In this document: positions 18,876 through 27,412 of the stretch, in pieces
How the letters are laid out: the number at the start of each line of letters is the position of its first letter
Position numbering within the stretch: position 1 is the first letter of the stretch
Source of the DNA: Arthrobacter sp. Edens01
Lineage (GTDB): Bacteria; Actinomycetota; Actinomycetes; Actinomycetales; Micrococcaceae
DNA: 64,000 nt
Assembly: GCF_001307035.1 (NCBI RefSeq)
Contig: NZ_LKIU01000005.1
Location: 1,570,946 to 1,634,945, forward strand
Direction of reading: 5' to 3'
Notes under the pieces: model-generated
The model's database searches: none
What the model was told of the DNA's origin: nothing
What the model saw: the letters and a program-made list of their open reading frames with translations, nothing else
Translations under genes and position numbers: made by a program

Positions 18876-20027
18876 TCAGCCGAGCCGCTCGATGATTGTG
18901 ACGTTGGCCTGGCCGCCGCCCTCGCACATGGTCTGCAGCCCGTAGCGGCCGCCGGTGCGTTCGAGTTCGTGCAGCAGCGTGGTCATGATCCGGGCACCGG
19001 TGGCGCCGATGGGATGTCCCAGGGAAATCCCGCCTCCGTTGACGTTGACCCGGTCCATGTCCGGATCCAGCTCGCGCTGCCAGGCCAGCACCACCGAGGC
19101 GAAGGCTTCGTTGATTTCGATCAGGTCCATGTCCGCCAGGGACATCCCGGTTCGCTTGAGCGCGTGCCGCGTCGCTTCGATGGGCGCGCTGAGCATCATT
19201 ACCGGATCATCACCGCGTGCGGAGATGTGGTGGATCCGGGCGCGGGGCCGCAGTCCGTAGCGCCGGACGGCGTCTGAGGAAGCGATCAGCAGCACCGCAG
19301 CAGCGTCGGAAATCTGCGACGCCGTAGCCGCGGTTAGCTTTCCGCCGTCCCGCAGCGGCGCCAGGGATTCGATCTTTGCCCGGTCCGGAGTCCGCGGCCC
19401 TTCGTCGGCGTGGATACCTGCGACCGGAAGGATCTCGCGGTCAAAGCGTCCTTCAGCCTGGGCTGCGAGCGCACGCTCATGGGACCCGACTGCGAAGTCC
19501 TCCATCTCACTGCGGCTGAGCTCCCAGCGCTCGGCCATCATTTCCGCGCCGATGAACTGGGAGATCGGCTGGGTGCCGTACCGCGCTTCCCAGCCAGTGG
19601 ATCCGGTGAACGGGTCAGGAAATCCCCGGTCGGCTGCCGCTGTATTGGAGTATCCAATGGGGATGGCGGACATGTTCTGCACTCCCCCGGCCACCACCAG
19701 GTCGGAGGTGCCGCTCATCACGGCCTGCGCGGCGTAGGACACGGCCTGCTGCCCTGAACCGCACTGCCGCTCCACGGTGGTTCCGGGGACCCGTTCGGAA
19801 AGGCCGGCTGCCAGCCAGGCTGTCCGGGCAATGTCCATGGCCTGCGGCCCTACCTGGTCGATCGAACCGAGGATCACCTCGTCAAACTCTTCAGAGCCGA
19901 TCCCGGTGCGCCGGACAGCCTCGCCAATCACGGAAGCCGCCAGATCTGCGGGATGCACACCGCTGAGTCCGCCTGCGCGCCGCCCCACCGGAGTCCGTAC
20001 AGCGTCGATAATGAATGCTTCAGCCAT
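18876..20027 (-). CDS. Acetyl-CoA C-acyltransferase (thiolase)
   Basis: This 383-residue thiolase condenses or cleaves acyl-CoA esters. The nucleophilic cysteine is in RQCGSGQQAV near residue 88, the GHPIGATGARI loop near 335 carries the catalytic His, and CEGGGQANVTI near 370 holds the second Cys. It starts MAEAFIIDAVRTPVGRR, the usual thiolase N-terminus. The frame is open further upstream, but the ATG at 20027 gives the family start. It is separate from the fadA copy at 33526. A biosynthetic or degradative role cannot be separated here. Confidence 0.92.
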   Translation of the reverse strand: MAEAFIIDAVRTPVGRRAGGLSGVHPADLAASVIGEAVRRTGIGSEEFDEVILGSIDQVGPQAMDIARTAWLAAGLSERVPGTTVERQCGSGQQAVSYAAQAVMSGTSDLVVAGGVQNMSAIPIGYSNTAAADRGFPDPFTGSTGWEARYGTQPISQFIGAEMMAERWELSRSEMEDFAVGSHERALAAQAEGRFDREILPVAGIHADEGPRTPDRAKIESLAPLRDGGKLTAATASQISDAAAVLLIASSDAVRRYGLRPRARIHHISARGDDPVMMLSAPIEATRHALKRTGMSLADMDLIEINEAFASVVLAWQRELDPDMDRVNVNGGGISLGHPIGATGARIMTTLLHELERTGGRYGLQTMCEGGGQANVTIIERLG

Positions 20028-20140
20028 GACTGGCTCCCTTGCCATTGGTGAACTGTGCCCGCCATCACAGTAACCGCCGGAAGTGCCGCGGCCACACCCC
20101 GCACGGAAACCGGGTTTGCGCCGGGCGGCTAAACTGGAAA

Positions 20141-20159
20141 GGCTGCCATTTAGGCAGCC
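20141..20159 (+). other. Hairpin in the prfC upstream region
   Basis: A perfect 7-bp stem (GGCTGCC/GGCAGCC) with a 5-base loop lies 32 bases before the prfC start. No T run follows, so a 5'-UTR role is as likely as termination. Confidence 0.4.
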
Positions 20160-20190
20160 CCCAGATTCCCCACACCTGAAAGCAGCGGCA

Positions 20191-21819
20191 GTGTCCTCAC
20201 AGGCCCAGACTCCCGTCCGTGCGAGCGCCAACCCGGCGATCGGCAAGGAAGCCGCACGCCGGCGCACCTTCGCCGTCATCTCCCACCCCGACGCCGGCAA
20301 GTCCACGCTGACTGAAGCGCTGGCCCTGCACGCCCGCGTGATCGGTACTGCCGGTGCCACCAACGGCAAGGACAACCGCCGCGAGACGGTGTCTGACTGG
20401 ATGCAGATGGAGAAGGACCGCGGCATCTCCATCAGCTCCACCGCCCTGCAGTTTGCCTACCGGGACACCGTGATCAACCTGCTGGACACCCCGGGCCACG
20501 CCGACTTCTCCGAAGACACCTACCGGGTGCTGGCTGCCGTCGACTGTGCCGTCATGCTGGTGGATGCCGCCAAGGGCCTGGAAACCCAGACCATGAAGCT
20601 CTTCGAGGTCTGCCGTTCCCGGAACCTGCCCATCATCACAGTGATCAACAAGTGGGACCGCCCCGGCCTGGACCCGCTGGCCCTGATGGACGAGATCACC
20701 GAGCGCACTGGCCTGGCGCCCATGCCGCTGACCTGGGCCGTGGGCATTGCCGGCGACTTCCGCGGAGTTTGGGACCTGCAGAAGGATGAGTTCGTCCGGT
20801 TCACCCGGCAGAACTCCGGCGCCTCGCTGGCACTGGAGGAGCACTTCAGCCCCGAGGAAGCAGCGGCGGCAGAAGGTGATGCCTGGGAAGACTCCATCGG
20901 CGAAGCCGAACTGGTGATCGACGGACGCGAGTTTGACCGCCAGGCTTTCCTGGATGCCAAGGCCACTCCCATTCTCTTCTCCTCAGCTGCCCTGAACTAC
21001 GGTGTCCGGCAGATCCTTGACGCACTGGTGGACCTGGCACCCTCTGCCGGCCCGCGGGTAGACAGTGACGGCGGCCAGCGGCCGGTGGACGCACCGTTCT
21101 CCGGCTTCGTCTTCAAGGTGCAGGCTGGAATGAACAAAGCCCACCGCGACCACGTGGCGTTCATCCGGGTCTGCTCCGGCATCTTCGAACGCGGCATGGT
21201 GGTCACCCACTCCAACACCGGCAAGACCTTCGCCACCAAGTACGCCCAGCACCTGTTCGGCCGTGAACGCGAAGTGATTGACCAGGCCTACCCGGGCGAC
21301 GTCGTCGGGCTGGTCAACGCCTCGGCGCTCCGTGTGGGTGACAGCCTTTACGTGGAAGAGCCGGTCCAGTACCCGCCGATCCCGTTCTTCAGCCCCGAGC
21401 ACTTCCGGGTGGCCCGCTCCCAGGACCCCAGCCGCTACAAGCAGTTCCGCCGCGGAATCGACCAGCTGGAGCACGAAGGCATCATCCAGGTGCTCCGCTC
21501 GGACCGCCGCGGAGACCAGGCACCGGTGCTTGCCGCCGTCGGCCCCATGCAGTTCGAGGTGGTCGAGGACCGGATGAACCAGGACTTCAATGCCCCGATG
21601 CGCATGGAACAGCTCTCCTATTCCCTGGCCCGGCTCACCGACGCTTCCGCCGCCGAGATCCTGAGCAACGTCCACGGCGCCGAGGTGCTGCTGCGCACGG
21701 ACGGCGCGCACGTTGCGGTGTTCAACGACATCTGGGCACTTCGCCGGGTGGAAAAGAACCACCCCGAGGTCCCGCTGTCCGTGATCGGCACCGAATCGCC
21801 GAACAGCCGCGGGTACTAG
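20191..21819 (+). CDS. prfC: Peptide chain release factor 3
   Basis: This 542-residue GTPase recycles RF1/RF2 from the ribosome after termination. The G1 motif HPDAGKST is near residue 31, LLDTPGHADF (G3) near 97 and NKWDRPGLDP (G4) near 155. The C-terminal domains 2 and 3 follow, ending ESPNSRGY. Length matches the family (about 530). The frame continues upstream, but GTG 20191 gives the family N-terminus and leaves the hairpin in the leader. It is transcribed divergently from the thiolase gene. Confidence 0.95.
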   Translation: MSSQAQTPVRASANPAIGKEAARRRTFAVISHPDAGKSTLTEALALHARVIGTAGATNGKDNRRETVSDWMQMEKDRGISISSTALQFAYRDTVINLLDTPGHADFSEDTYRVLAAVDCAVMLVDAAKGLETQTMKLFEVCRSRNLPIITVINKWDRPGLDPLALMDEITERTGLAPMPLTWAVGIAGDFRGVWDLQKDEFVRFTRQNSGASLALEEHFSPEEAAAAEGDAWEDSIGEAELVIDGREFDRQAFLDAKATPILFSSAALNYGVRQILDALVDLAPSAGPRVDSDGGQRPVDAPFSGFVFKVQAGMNKAHRDHVAFIRVCSGIFERGMVVTHSNTGKTFATKYAQHLFGREREVIDQAYPGDVVGLVNASALRVGDSLYVEEPVQYPPIPFFSPEHFRVARSQDPSRYKQFRRGIDQLEHEGIIQVLRSDRRGDQAPVLAAVGPMQFEVVEDRMNQDFNAPMRMEQLSYSLARLTDASAAEILSNVHGAEVLLRTDGAHVAVFNDIWALRRVEKNHPEVPLSVIGTESPNSRGY

Positions 21820-21882
21820 GCGCCTTTCCTCGCGCGAAAAAGTTACCGGAGACTCTGTTCCTGCTTACCTGAGCCGCGTACT

Positions 21883-21902
21883 TTTTACCCATGCAGGTAA
21901 AA
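21883..21902. promoter_or_regulatory. Palindromic operator over the tetR start codon
   Basis: TTTTACC and GGTAAAA form a perfect 7-bp inverted repeat with a 6-base centre that contains the ATG at 21891. A related TTACCTG half-site is at 21865-21871. A TetR protein binding here would block its own transcription and translation; that is inferred from symmetry and position. Confidence 0.65.
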
Positions 21903-22502
21903 GAGCTGTCCTTCACGGGTGCTGCGCGCCGTGCCCAGATCATCGACGCCACGCTCACAGTCATTGCCGAACAGGGCTATGACCGCGCTTCCTATGCCCG
22001 CATAGCCGAGCAGGCGCAGCTCTCCAGTACCCGGCTGATCTCCTATCACTTCTCCGGCAAGGCGGATCTCATCAGTGCGTGCGCTTCGCACGTGATAGGG
22101 CGGATCGGTGCATGGACCGGTTCAGCGGTGCACGCAGAAAGAACGGCGGCCGGTGCACTCCGCGCGTACATCACGGCGACGGTGGGTTTCATAGACCGCA
22201 ACCGGGCCGCCATGGCTGCCCTGACCCGCATTGTGCTGGCCGGAGCGCTGGAGTACACAACGGCGGACGATGCCCAGGCAGCCGCGCCGCTCGAGGACCT
22301 GCTGCGACGGGGCCAAAAGAGCGGGGAGCTCCGCTCCTTCGACCCCGTGGTGATGGCCCACGCCGTCCAGCGCAGCATCGACGGACTCCCGTTTGTCCTT
22401 GAGCGGGCGCCCGGGACGGACTGTGCGGCCTACGGACGCGAGCTTGCCGCATTGTTCGACCTCGCTACACGCATCGACGCAGCGAACATCCTTTCCAGCT
22501 GA
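21891..22502 (+). CDS. TetR-family transcriptional regulator
   Basis: This 203-residue protein has the TetR N-terminal helix-turn-helix (about 12-58): RAQIIDATLTVIAEQGYDRASYARIAEQAQ, then SSTRLISYHFSGKADLI. The C-terminal ligand domain is unremarkable. A perfect palindrome spans its start codon, suggesting self-control. It precedes a VC0807-like membrane protein gene by 45 bases and probably controls it. The ligand is unknown. Confidence 0.88.
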   Translation: MQVKELSFTGAARRAQIIDATLTVIAEQGYDRASYARIAEQAQLSSTRLISYHFSGKADLISACASHVIGRIGAWTGSAVHAERTAAGALRAYITATVGFIDRNRAAMAALTRIVLAGALEYTTADDAQAAAPLEDLLRRGQKSGELRSFDPVVMAHAVQRSIDGLPFVLERAPGTDCAAYGRELAALFDLATRIDAANILSS

Positions 22503-22521
22503 AGACAACAAGGGAACCTCC

Positions 22522-22551
22522 ATGCCGGGAGGCAGGACACGGGCAGTATGA
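22522..22551 (+). other. Nine-codon frame coupled to the VC0807-like gene
   Basis: An ATG with a good ribosome site (AGGGAA, six bases away) opens a frame encoding MPGGRTRAV and stops at a TGA that overlaps the ATG of the next gene (ATGA at 22548). The next gene has a weaker site of its own, so this may serve as a translation leader. Whether it is made is unknown. Confidence 0.35.
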
Positions 22552-23294
22552 ACACAAACCAGGTTCACCAGGTTCAGGGAACGGGCGCCGGCAAAAGGCA
22601 CGCCGCGGCGCGCGTGCTCCGCGCGGGCATCGAGTTCCTCGTACCCGTCGCACTGTTCTACATACTCCGGGCAGCAGGCGTCAGTGCCTACGCCGCACTG
22701 CTGGCGGGCACCGCCGTCTCGTTGGCGGGCTCAGTCGTGGACCTGCTGCGGTCACGGCGGGTTTCGCCCTTCGGGCTCTACGCCCTGACGCTGATGGTTC
22801 TCAGTACAGTGGTTTCCCTGATTCCGGGAGACGAGCGGTTTCTCCTGGCCCGCGGCGCCCTGGTCGTGGGAGTGTCCGGACTCTGGTTTTTCATCAGTGC
22901 AGCGACGCGCAGGCCGCTGGTCTACGTAATGACCCGCCCGATACTCCAGGGCCGCTTCGGCTGGCCGGGTCAATGGGACCGGCTATGGGTGCAGCTCCCG
23001 CGCTTCCGCCGGGTCTGGCGCGTCACAAGCATCCTCTGGGGTGCTGGCCTGTGTGCTGACGCAGCGCTTCGCATCTTTATGGCCTGGACCCTTCCGGCAG
23101 ACGCCGTTCCGGCCCTGACGACGGTGCTGACCACGGTGACTACGGTGGGCCTGGTCGTGACGGCAAACATTTACTACCAGGCCTCCGGAGCCGCCCGGGC
23201 CTGGTCACCCTTCTATGCCGGGGCCTCCTGGGCAGCGGACGAATACCCGAAGCACCGCTTGGCCAAACGCCGCCGCCGCGAACAAGAAGCATAA
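22548..23294 (+). CDS. VC0807-family membrane protein
   Basis: This 248-residue membrane protein matches the VC0807-like family by its pattern of about six spans and the segment RPLVYVMTRPILQGRF near residue 123. It starts with an Ala/Arg-rich cytoplasmic tail, then AGIEFLVPVALFYILRAAGVSAYAALLAG-type spans. The last 30 residues are basic (KHRLAKRRRREQEA). Function is unknown. It follows the TetR gene closely, so the regulator probably acts on it. Confidence 0.72.
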   Translation: MNTNQVHQVQGTGAGKRHAAARVLRAGIEFLVPVALFYILRAAGVSAYAALLAGTAVSLAGSVVDLLRSRRVSPFGLYALTLMVLSTVVSLIPGDERFLLARGALVVGVSGLWFFISAATRRPLVYVMTRPILQGRFGWPGQWDRLWVQLPRFRRVWRVTSILWGAGLCADAALRIFMAWTLPADAVPALTTVLTTVTTVGLVVTANIYYQASGAARAWSPFYAGASWAADEYPKHRLAKRRRREQEA

Positions 23295-23403
23295 GCCTTA
23301 CTTACTTAAACCGGCTTCGAGGCTAAGAACACATGATTTATGGCTACGCTGGGGCCAACACTCTTCCCGGCCCGGGAGTTCGTGCAACCGGAAGGTCTCG
23401 GCT

Positions 23404-24777
23404 ATGTCATCCACCGCTTTCTCCTCCCCTGCGGACCAGCTCGCCGCACCCGAAGATTCCGCTGCCTGGCTGCGGCTGAAGGACGCTGCAACCGCGTTCG
23501 CGCAGTTCCAGGAGCAGGACGGCTCCGTACCCGCAGAGCACAGGGAGACCGCTGCTCCGCTGGTGGAGACCGTCCGCGACGCCGTAGCCGAACTGGCACC
23601 CGCGTTCGGACATGACGCAGAGTACCTGGACCTGGTGGTCCGCGACCTGAACCGATGGCTCCAGGACGGACTGGGCGTGCCGGACTTCCTCGACTCGCTG
23701 CTGGCCTTCCAGCCGCAGCTGGACCGCACCGACGGCCTGCTGCACCTGGTGGTCTTCCCCATGTACACGCAGAACGGCTCCCGCTCCCGGCTGCTCGAAG
23801 CCGTCCTGGTGGAAGTGATCTGGCCGGAGTTCATCGCAAACCTGGAAGCCGGCGAGTATTCAAACAAGCTCTTCGTGCCCATCCGCTTCCGCGACTTCAC
23901 CCCGGGATACGACACCAACTCCGCAGTCCTGTTTCCGGAAACTGTTGCAGTCCGTGAAACCCCGTCCTTCACCTGGGGCGCCATCTTCGCCGACCGTGAG
24001 GCCGCACGGTTCCGCCGCGTGCTCCGCGCCGCTGCGGAGATCACCTCCCTGGAGCTTCCCGAGGGCGCGGCTGAGCTGCTGGACAACCAGGAACTGACCG
24101 AAGAAACCTTCGTGATGTGGGACCTCATCCATGACCGCACCCACATGCGCGGTGACCTTCCCTTCGATCCGTTCATGATCAAGCAGCGCATGCCCTTCTT
24201 CCTCTACTCCCTCGAAGAACTGCGCTGCGACCTCACCGCTTTCCGCGAATCGGTCAAAATCCAGAACGACGACGACGCGGACCCCAAGGCGCGCAGCACC
24301 GCCCAGCTGGTCCAGTACGCCGTGATCTTCGACCGGATTTTCCGCTTCGCAATCACCGGCTCCCGCGTCCGGAACTACGACGGGCTGGGCGGCCAGCTGC
24401 TCTTCGCCTGGATGCACCAGCACCGGGTGCTGCACTGGACCGACGGCCGCCTGAGCATCGACTGGGACGAAGCTCCCGCCGTCGTCATCAAGCTTGGCCA
24501 GGAAATCGAGGATCTGTACTGGCGTTCCATCGACCGCCCCAAGACAGCCCACTGGCTCGCTGCGTACACTCTCATTTCAAGCACCCTGACCCCGCACCCG
24601 GCCTCCCGCTGGGCCAAGGGACCGGATGCCCTGCCGCTGGACGGCCCGCCGCGGGCACTGACTGACCAGGTGCTCGACGACGAATTCCCGCTGTCCATGT
24701 TCTACGAGGCACTGTCGAAGAAGATGGCCCCGGTCATCGAATCCACCGCCGGAATCACAGGGAGCAGCACTTCATGA
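23404..24777 (+). CDS. DUF6421 family protein
   Basis: This 457-residue protein matches the DUF6421 family of actinobacteria. Recognisable segments are VVFPMYTQNGSRSRLLEAVLVEVIWPEF near residue 120, and WDLIHDRTHMRGDLPFDPFMIKQRMPFF near 240, which carries a possible metal-binding HDRTH. No catalytic role is established. No membrane spans are seen. The open frame runs upstream, but ATG 23404 follows GAAGG and gives a sensible start. Its stop overlaps the SDR gene by ATGA, and a threonine aldolase gene follows. Confidence 0.8.
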   Translation: MSSTAFSSPADQLAAPEDSAAWLRLKDAATAFAQFQEQDGSVPAEHRETAAPLVETVRDAVAELAPAFGHDAEYLDLVVRDLNRWLQDGLGVPDFLDSLLAFQPQLDRTDGLLHLVVFPMYTQNGSRSRLLEAVLVEVIWPEFIANLEAGEYSNKLFVPIRFRDFTPGYDTNSAVLFPETVAVRETPSFTWGAIFADREAARFRRVLRAAAEITSLELPEGAAELLDNQELTEETFVMWDLIHDRTHMRGDLPFDPFMIKQRMPFFLYSLEELRCDLTAFRESVKIQNDDDADPKARSTAQLVQYAVIFDRIFRFAITGSRVRNYDGLGGQLLFAWMHQHRVLHWTDGRLSIDWDEAPAVVIKLGQEIEDLYWRSIDRPKTAHWLAAYTLISSTLTPHPASRWAKGPDALPLDGPPRALTDQVLDDEFPLSMFYEALSKKMAPVIESTAGITGSSTS

Positions 24778-25499
24778 GCACAGCCGGAGCAGGGGAAGCA
24801 TCAGCACTGCCGGGCCTGACGGTCCTGGTAGCCGGAGCATCCTCTGCCTCCGGAACAGCTGTCTGCACGGCACTGGCCGCCGCCGGTGCCCGCGTGGTGG
24901 CCGTCGGTTCAAGTGCCGGGCGGCTGGCCGAGTCGCTGGAGAATGTTCCCGGCGTTGAACTGCGCACCTGCGACCTGAGCCGGCAGGGCGACGTCGACGC
25001 ACTCGCGTCCGACCTGCAGGCCGAAGGCGGGATTGACGGTCTGATCCATCTGGTGGGCGGCTGGCGCGGGGGCGGAACCCTGACCGACCAGAGCGATGCG
25101 GACTGGGATTTCCTGCAGCAGAACATCCTGACCACACTGCGCAACGTCAGCCGCAGCTTTATTGGCCAGCTCACTGCTTCGCCGCACGGCCGGCTGGCGA
25201 TCGTCTCTTCCACCGCCGTTGAAACCCCCACGTCCGGCAACGCCGGATACGCCGCCGCCAAGGCCGCCGCTGAAGCATGGGTCCAGGCCATAGCCTCCGA
25301 TCTCAGCGGCACCGGCGCCGCGGCCGTGATCTTCGTGGTGAAGGCCCTCGTGGATGACGCGATGCGGGCTGCAGCTCCGGAACGCAGGTTCCCCGGCTAC
25401 ACCGACGTTTCCGAACTCGCAGCGGCAGCGGTCAGGCTGTTCACCACTGACGCCGCGCAGATCAACGGAAAACGGATCAATCTGGTGCCCCGCACCTGA
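24774..25499 (+). CDS. Short-chain dehydrogenase/reductase
   Basis: This 241-residue SDR protein has an N-terminal dinucleotide site GASSASGTA near residue 18, where the usual middle glycine is alanine. The catalytic serine lies in IVSSTAVE and the Tyr-Lys pair in GYAAAKAA near residue 160. It is translationally coupled to the DUF6421 gene (ATGA) and followed by a threonine aldolase, which suggests a shared pathway on a hydroxy-amino-acid or similar compound. The substrate is unknown. Confidence 0.88.
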   Translation: MSTAGAGEASALPGLTVLVAGASSASGTAVCTALAAAGARVVAVGSSAGRLAESLENVPGVELRTCDLSRQGDVDALASDLQAEGGIDGLIHLVGGWRGGGTLTDQSDADWDFLQQNILTTLRNVSRSFIGQLTASPHGRLAIVSSTAVETPTSGNAGYAAAKAAAEAWVQAIASDLSGTGAAAVIFVVKALVDDAMRAAAPERRFPGYTDVSELAAAAVRLFTTDAAQINGKRINLVPRT

Positions 25500-25541
25500 G
25501 CCGTTTTTCCCCTAGTCCCATCTTGAGGAATACTGACACCC

Positions 25542-26606
25542 GTGACTGAAACTACCTCCCTGCATGACCCCGCCCTGCGCGCCTTCGCTTCGGACAACTA
25601 CTCCGGCGTCCACCCCGAAATCCTGGATGCGCTGACAGCAGCGAACCTCGGCCACCAGGTGGCCTACGGCGAAGATGTCTACACCGCCAAGCTCCGCGAC
25701 GTCTTCACCGAACACTTCGGAAACCGGATGAGGGCCTTCCCGGTCTTCAACGGCACCGGGGCGAACGTCATCAGCCTCCAGTCCCTGCTTCCCCGCTGGG
25801 GAGCTGTCATCTGTGCCTCAACTGCCCACATCAACGTGGACGAAAACGGTGCCCCCGAACGTGTGGGCGGAATGAAGCTGCTCACCGTACCGACTCCGGA
25901 CGGCAAGCTCACGCCCGAACTCATTGACCGTGAAGCCTGGGGCTGGGGCGACGAACACCGCGCCCAGCCGCTGGCCGTGTCGATCACACAGTCCACTGAA
26001 CTCGGCACCCTGTACACGGTGGAGGAAATCCAGGCCATCTCGGAGCACATCCACGCCCGAGGCATGAAGCTGCACATGGACGGTGCCCGGCTGGGCAACG
26101 CGGCGGCTGCCCTTGGCGTGCCGCTGCGGGCCATCACCACCGACGCCGGCGTGGACATCCTCTCCCTGGGCGGCACCAAGAACGGCATGATGTACGGGGA
26201 ATGCATCGTGGCCCTGGATCCCGACGCCGCCCCCGGCCTGGACTACCTGCGCAAGATGAACATGCAGCTGGCATCCAAGATGCGGTTCGTTTCTGCCCAG
26301 TTCATCGCGCTTTACGGCACGGACCTCTGGGAGCGCTCGGCCTCCACGGCCAACGCCATGGCCTCCCGGCTGCGTGCCGCAGTGGAGAAAATCGACGGCG
26401 TTTCCCTCACCCAGCCCACCCAGTCCAATGCAGTCTTCGCGACCCTGCCTGCCGGCGTCGCGGACAAGCTGCGGGACAAGTTCCGGTTCTACGACTGGGA
26501 CCAGGCCACCGGTGAGGTGCGCTGGATGTGCACCTTTGACACCTCCGAAGCGGACGTCGATGCTTTCGCAGCGGCCATCGCCTCAGAGGTTGCGGCTGTC
26601 CGCTGA
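25542..26606 (+). CDS. ltaE: Threonine aldolase / beta-eliminating lyase family
   Basis: This 354-residue PLP enzyme belongs to the low-specificity L-threonine aldolase family, which splits beta-hydroxy amino acids to glycine and an aldehyde. The PLP lysine lies in SLGGTKNGMMYGE near residue 210, and HMDGARLGNAAAA, the cofactor-binding segment, near 178. The start is GTG at 25542. It follows DUF6421 and an SDR; the three appear to form one operon. Confidence 0.9.
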   Translation: MTETTSLHDPALRAFASDNYSGVHPEILDALTAANLGHQVAYGEDVYTAKLRDVFTEHFGNRMRAFPVFNGTGANVISLQSLLPRWGAVICASTAHINVDENGAPERVGGMKLLTVPTPDGKLTPELIDREAWGWGDEHRAQPLAVSITQSTELGTLYTVEEIQAISEHIHARGMKLHMDGARLGNAAAALGVPLRAITTDAGVDILSLGGTKNGMMYGECIVALDPDAAPGLDYLRKMNMQLASKMRFVSAQFIALYGTDLWERSASTANAMASRLRAAVEKIDGVSLTQPTQSNAVFATLPAGVADKLRDKFRFYDWDQATGEVRWMCTFDTSEADVDAFAAAIASEVAAVR

Positions 26607-26676
26607 CCCTGCTGCCCTGTCGGCAGAAACACACCCGCGCGTAAGCTGTAGCTCATAACGAATAGGACACACCGGC

Positions 26677-26703
26677 GAGCCTGCACACCCAGTGTGCAGG
26701 CTC
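26677..26703 (+). terminator. Perfect 11-bp hairpin between ltaE and the DUF3000 gene
   Basis: GAGCCTGCACA and its complement flank a 5-base loop (CCCAG). There is no T run. It ends 17 bases before the DUF3000 start, so it could end the ltaE transcript or sit in the leader of the next gene. Confidence 0.6.
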
Positions 26704-26720
26704 CGCCGTAACCTTCGAGG

Positions 26721-27356
26721 GTGAGTGCGATTGGTGACCTGTCACAGGTGCCCCCCGAATTCCTAACAGCCCTGGGGGCTCTGCGCCGCGCGAAGTGCCG
26801 GCCGGAACTGCGGCTGGAGGAGATACCTGCCCCTACCCGGTTGGCGCCATTTGCTGTTTCCCTTGCCGCCGACGTCACGGCCTCGGGCCCCCAGCCCGTC
26901 AATGGAACCTTCCACGGACCGGTGGGTCCGGTACTTCCGGAAAGCCGGGAACTGGCCACCGGCCGTTTTATCCTTCTGCATGACCCGGACGGCAGCGACG
27001 TCTGGAACGGCACCTTCCGGATCGTTACTTATATCCGCGCCGAACTCGAACCGGACATGGGCAACGACCAGATGCTGGGCTCCGTCGCGTGGACCTGGCT
27101 GGTTGATGCCCTGCAGGAACACGGTGCCCGTTATTGTGCAGCGGGCGGAACCGCCACCAGGATCCTCTCCGAGAGCTACGGAACGCTGGCCGGGCGGAGC
27201 GACGCCATCGACATTGAGCTGCGGGCTTCCTGGACGCCGGCGGACGCCGATGTCCAGGCGCACCTGGAAGCGTGGTCTGACATGGTGTGCACTTTCGCCG
27301 GGCTTCCGCCGCTGCCGGACGGCGTTTCCCCGCTGCCGCGCCGGCGCCTGAACTAG
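26721..27356 (+). CDS. DUF3000 domain protein
   Basis: This 211-residue protein matches DUF3000, an actinobacterial family of unknown function commonly placed just before an RNase D gene, as here. Segments such as VPPEFLTALGALRRAKCRPELRLEEIPAP and ATGRFILLHDPDGSDVWNGTFRIVTYIRAELE are typical. There are no membrane spans. The GTG at 26721 stands directly after GAGG with almost no spacing; GTG 26748 is an alternative. Confidence 0.85.
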   Translation: MSAIGDLSQVPPEFLTALGALRRAKCRPELRLEEIPAPTRLAPFAVSLAADVTASGPQPVNGTFHGPVGPVLPESRELATGRFILLHDPDGSDVWNGTFRIVTYIRAELEPDMGNDQMLGSVAWTWLVDALQEHGARYCAAGGTATRILSESYGTLAGRSDAIDIELRASWTPADADVQAHLEAWSDMVCTFAGLPPLPDGVSPLPRRRLN

Positions 27357-27412
27357 CCCCAACCCGCCAGGAAAACGGGAATACCCGCAGCACTCGATAG
27401 ACTGAAGTTCTT

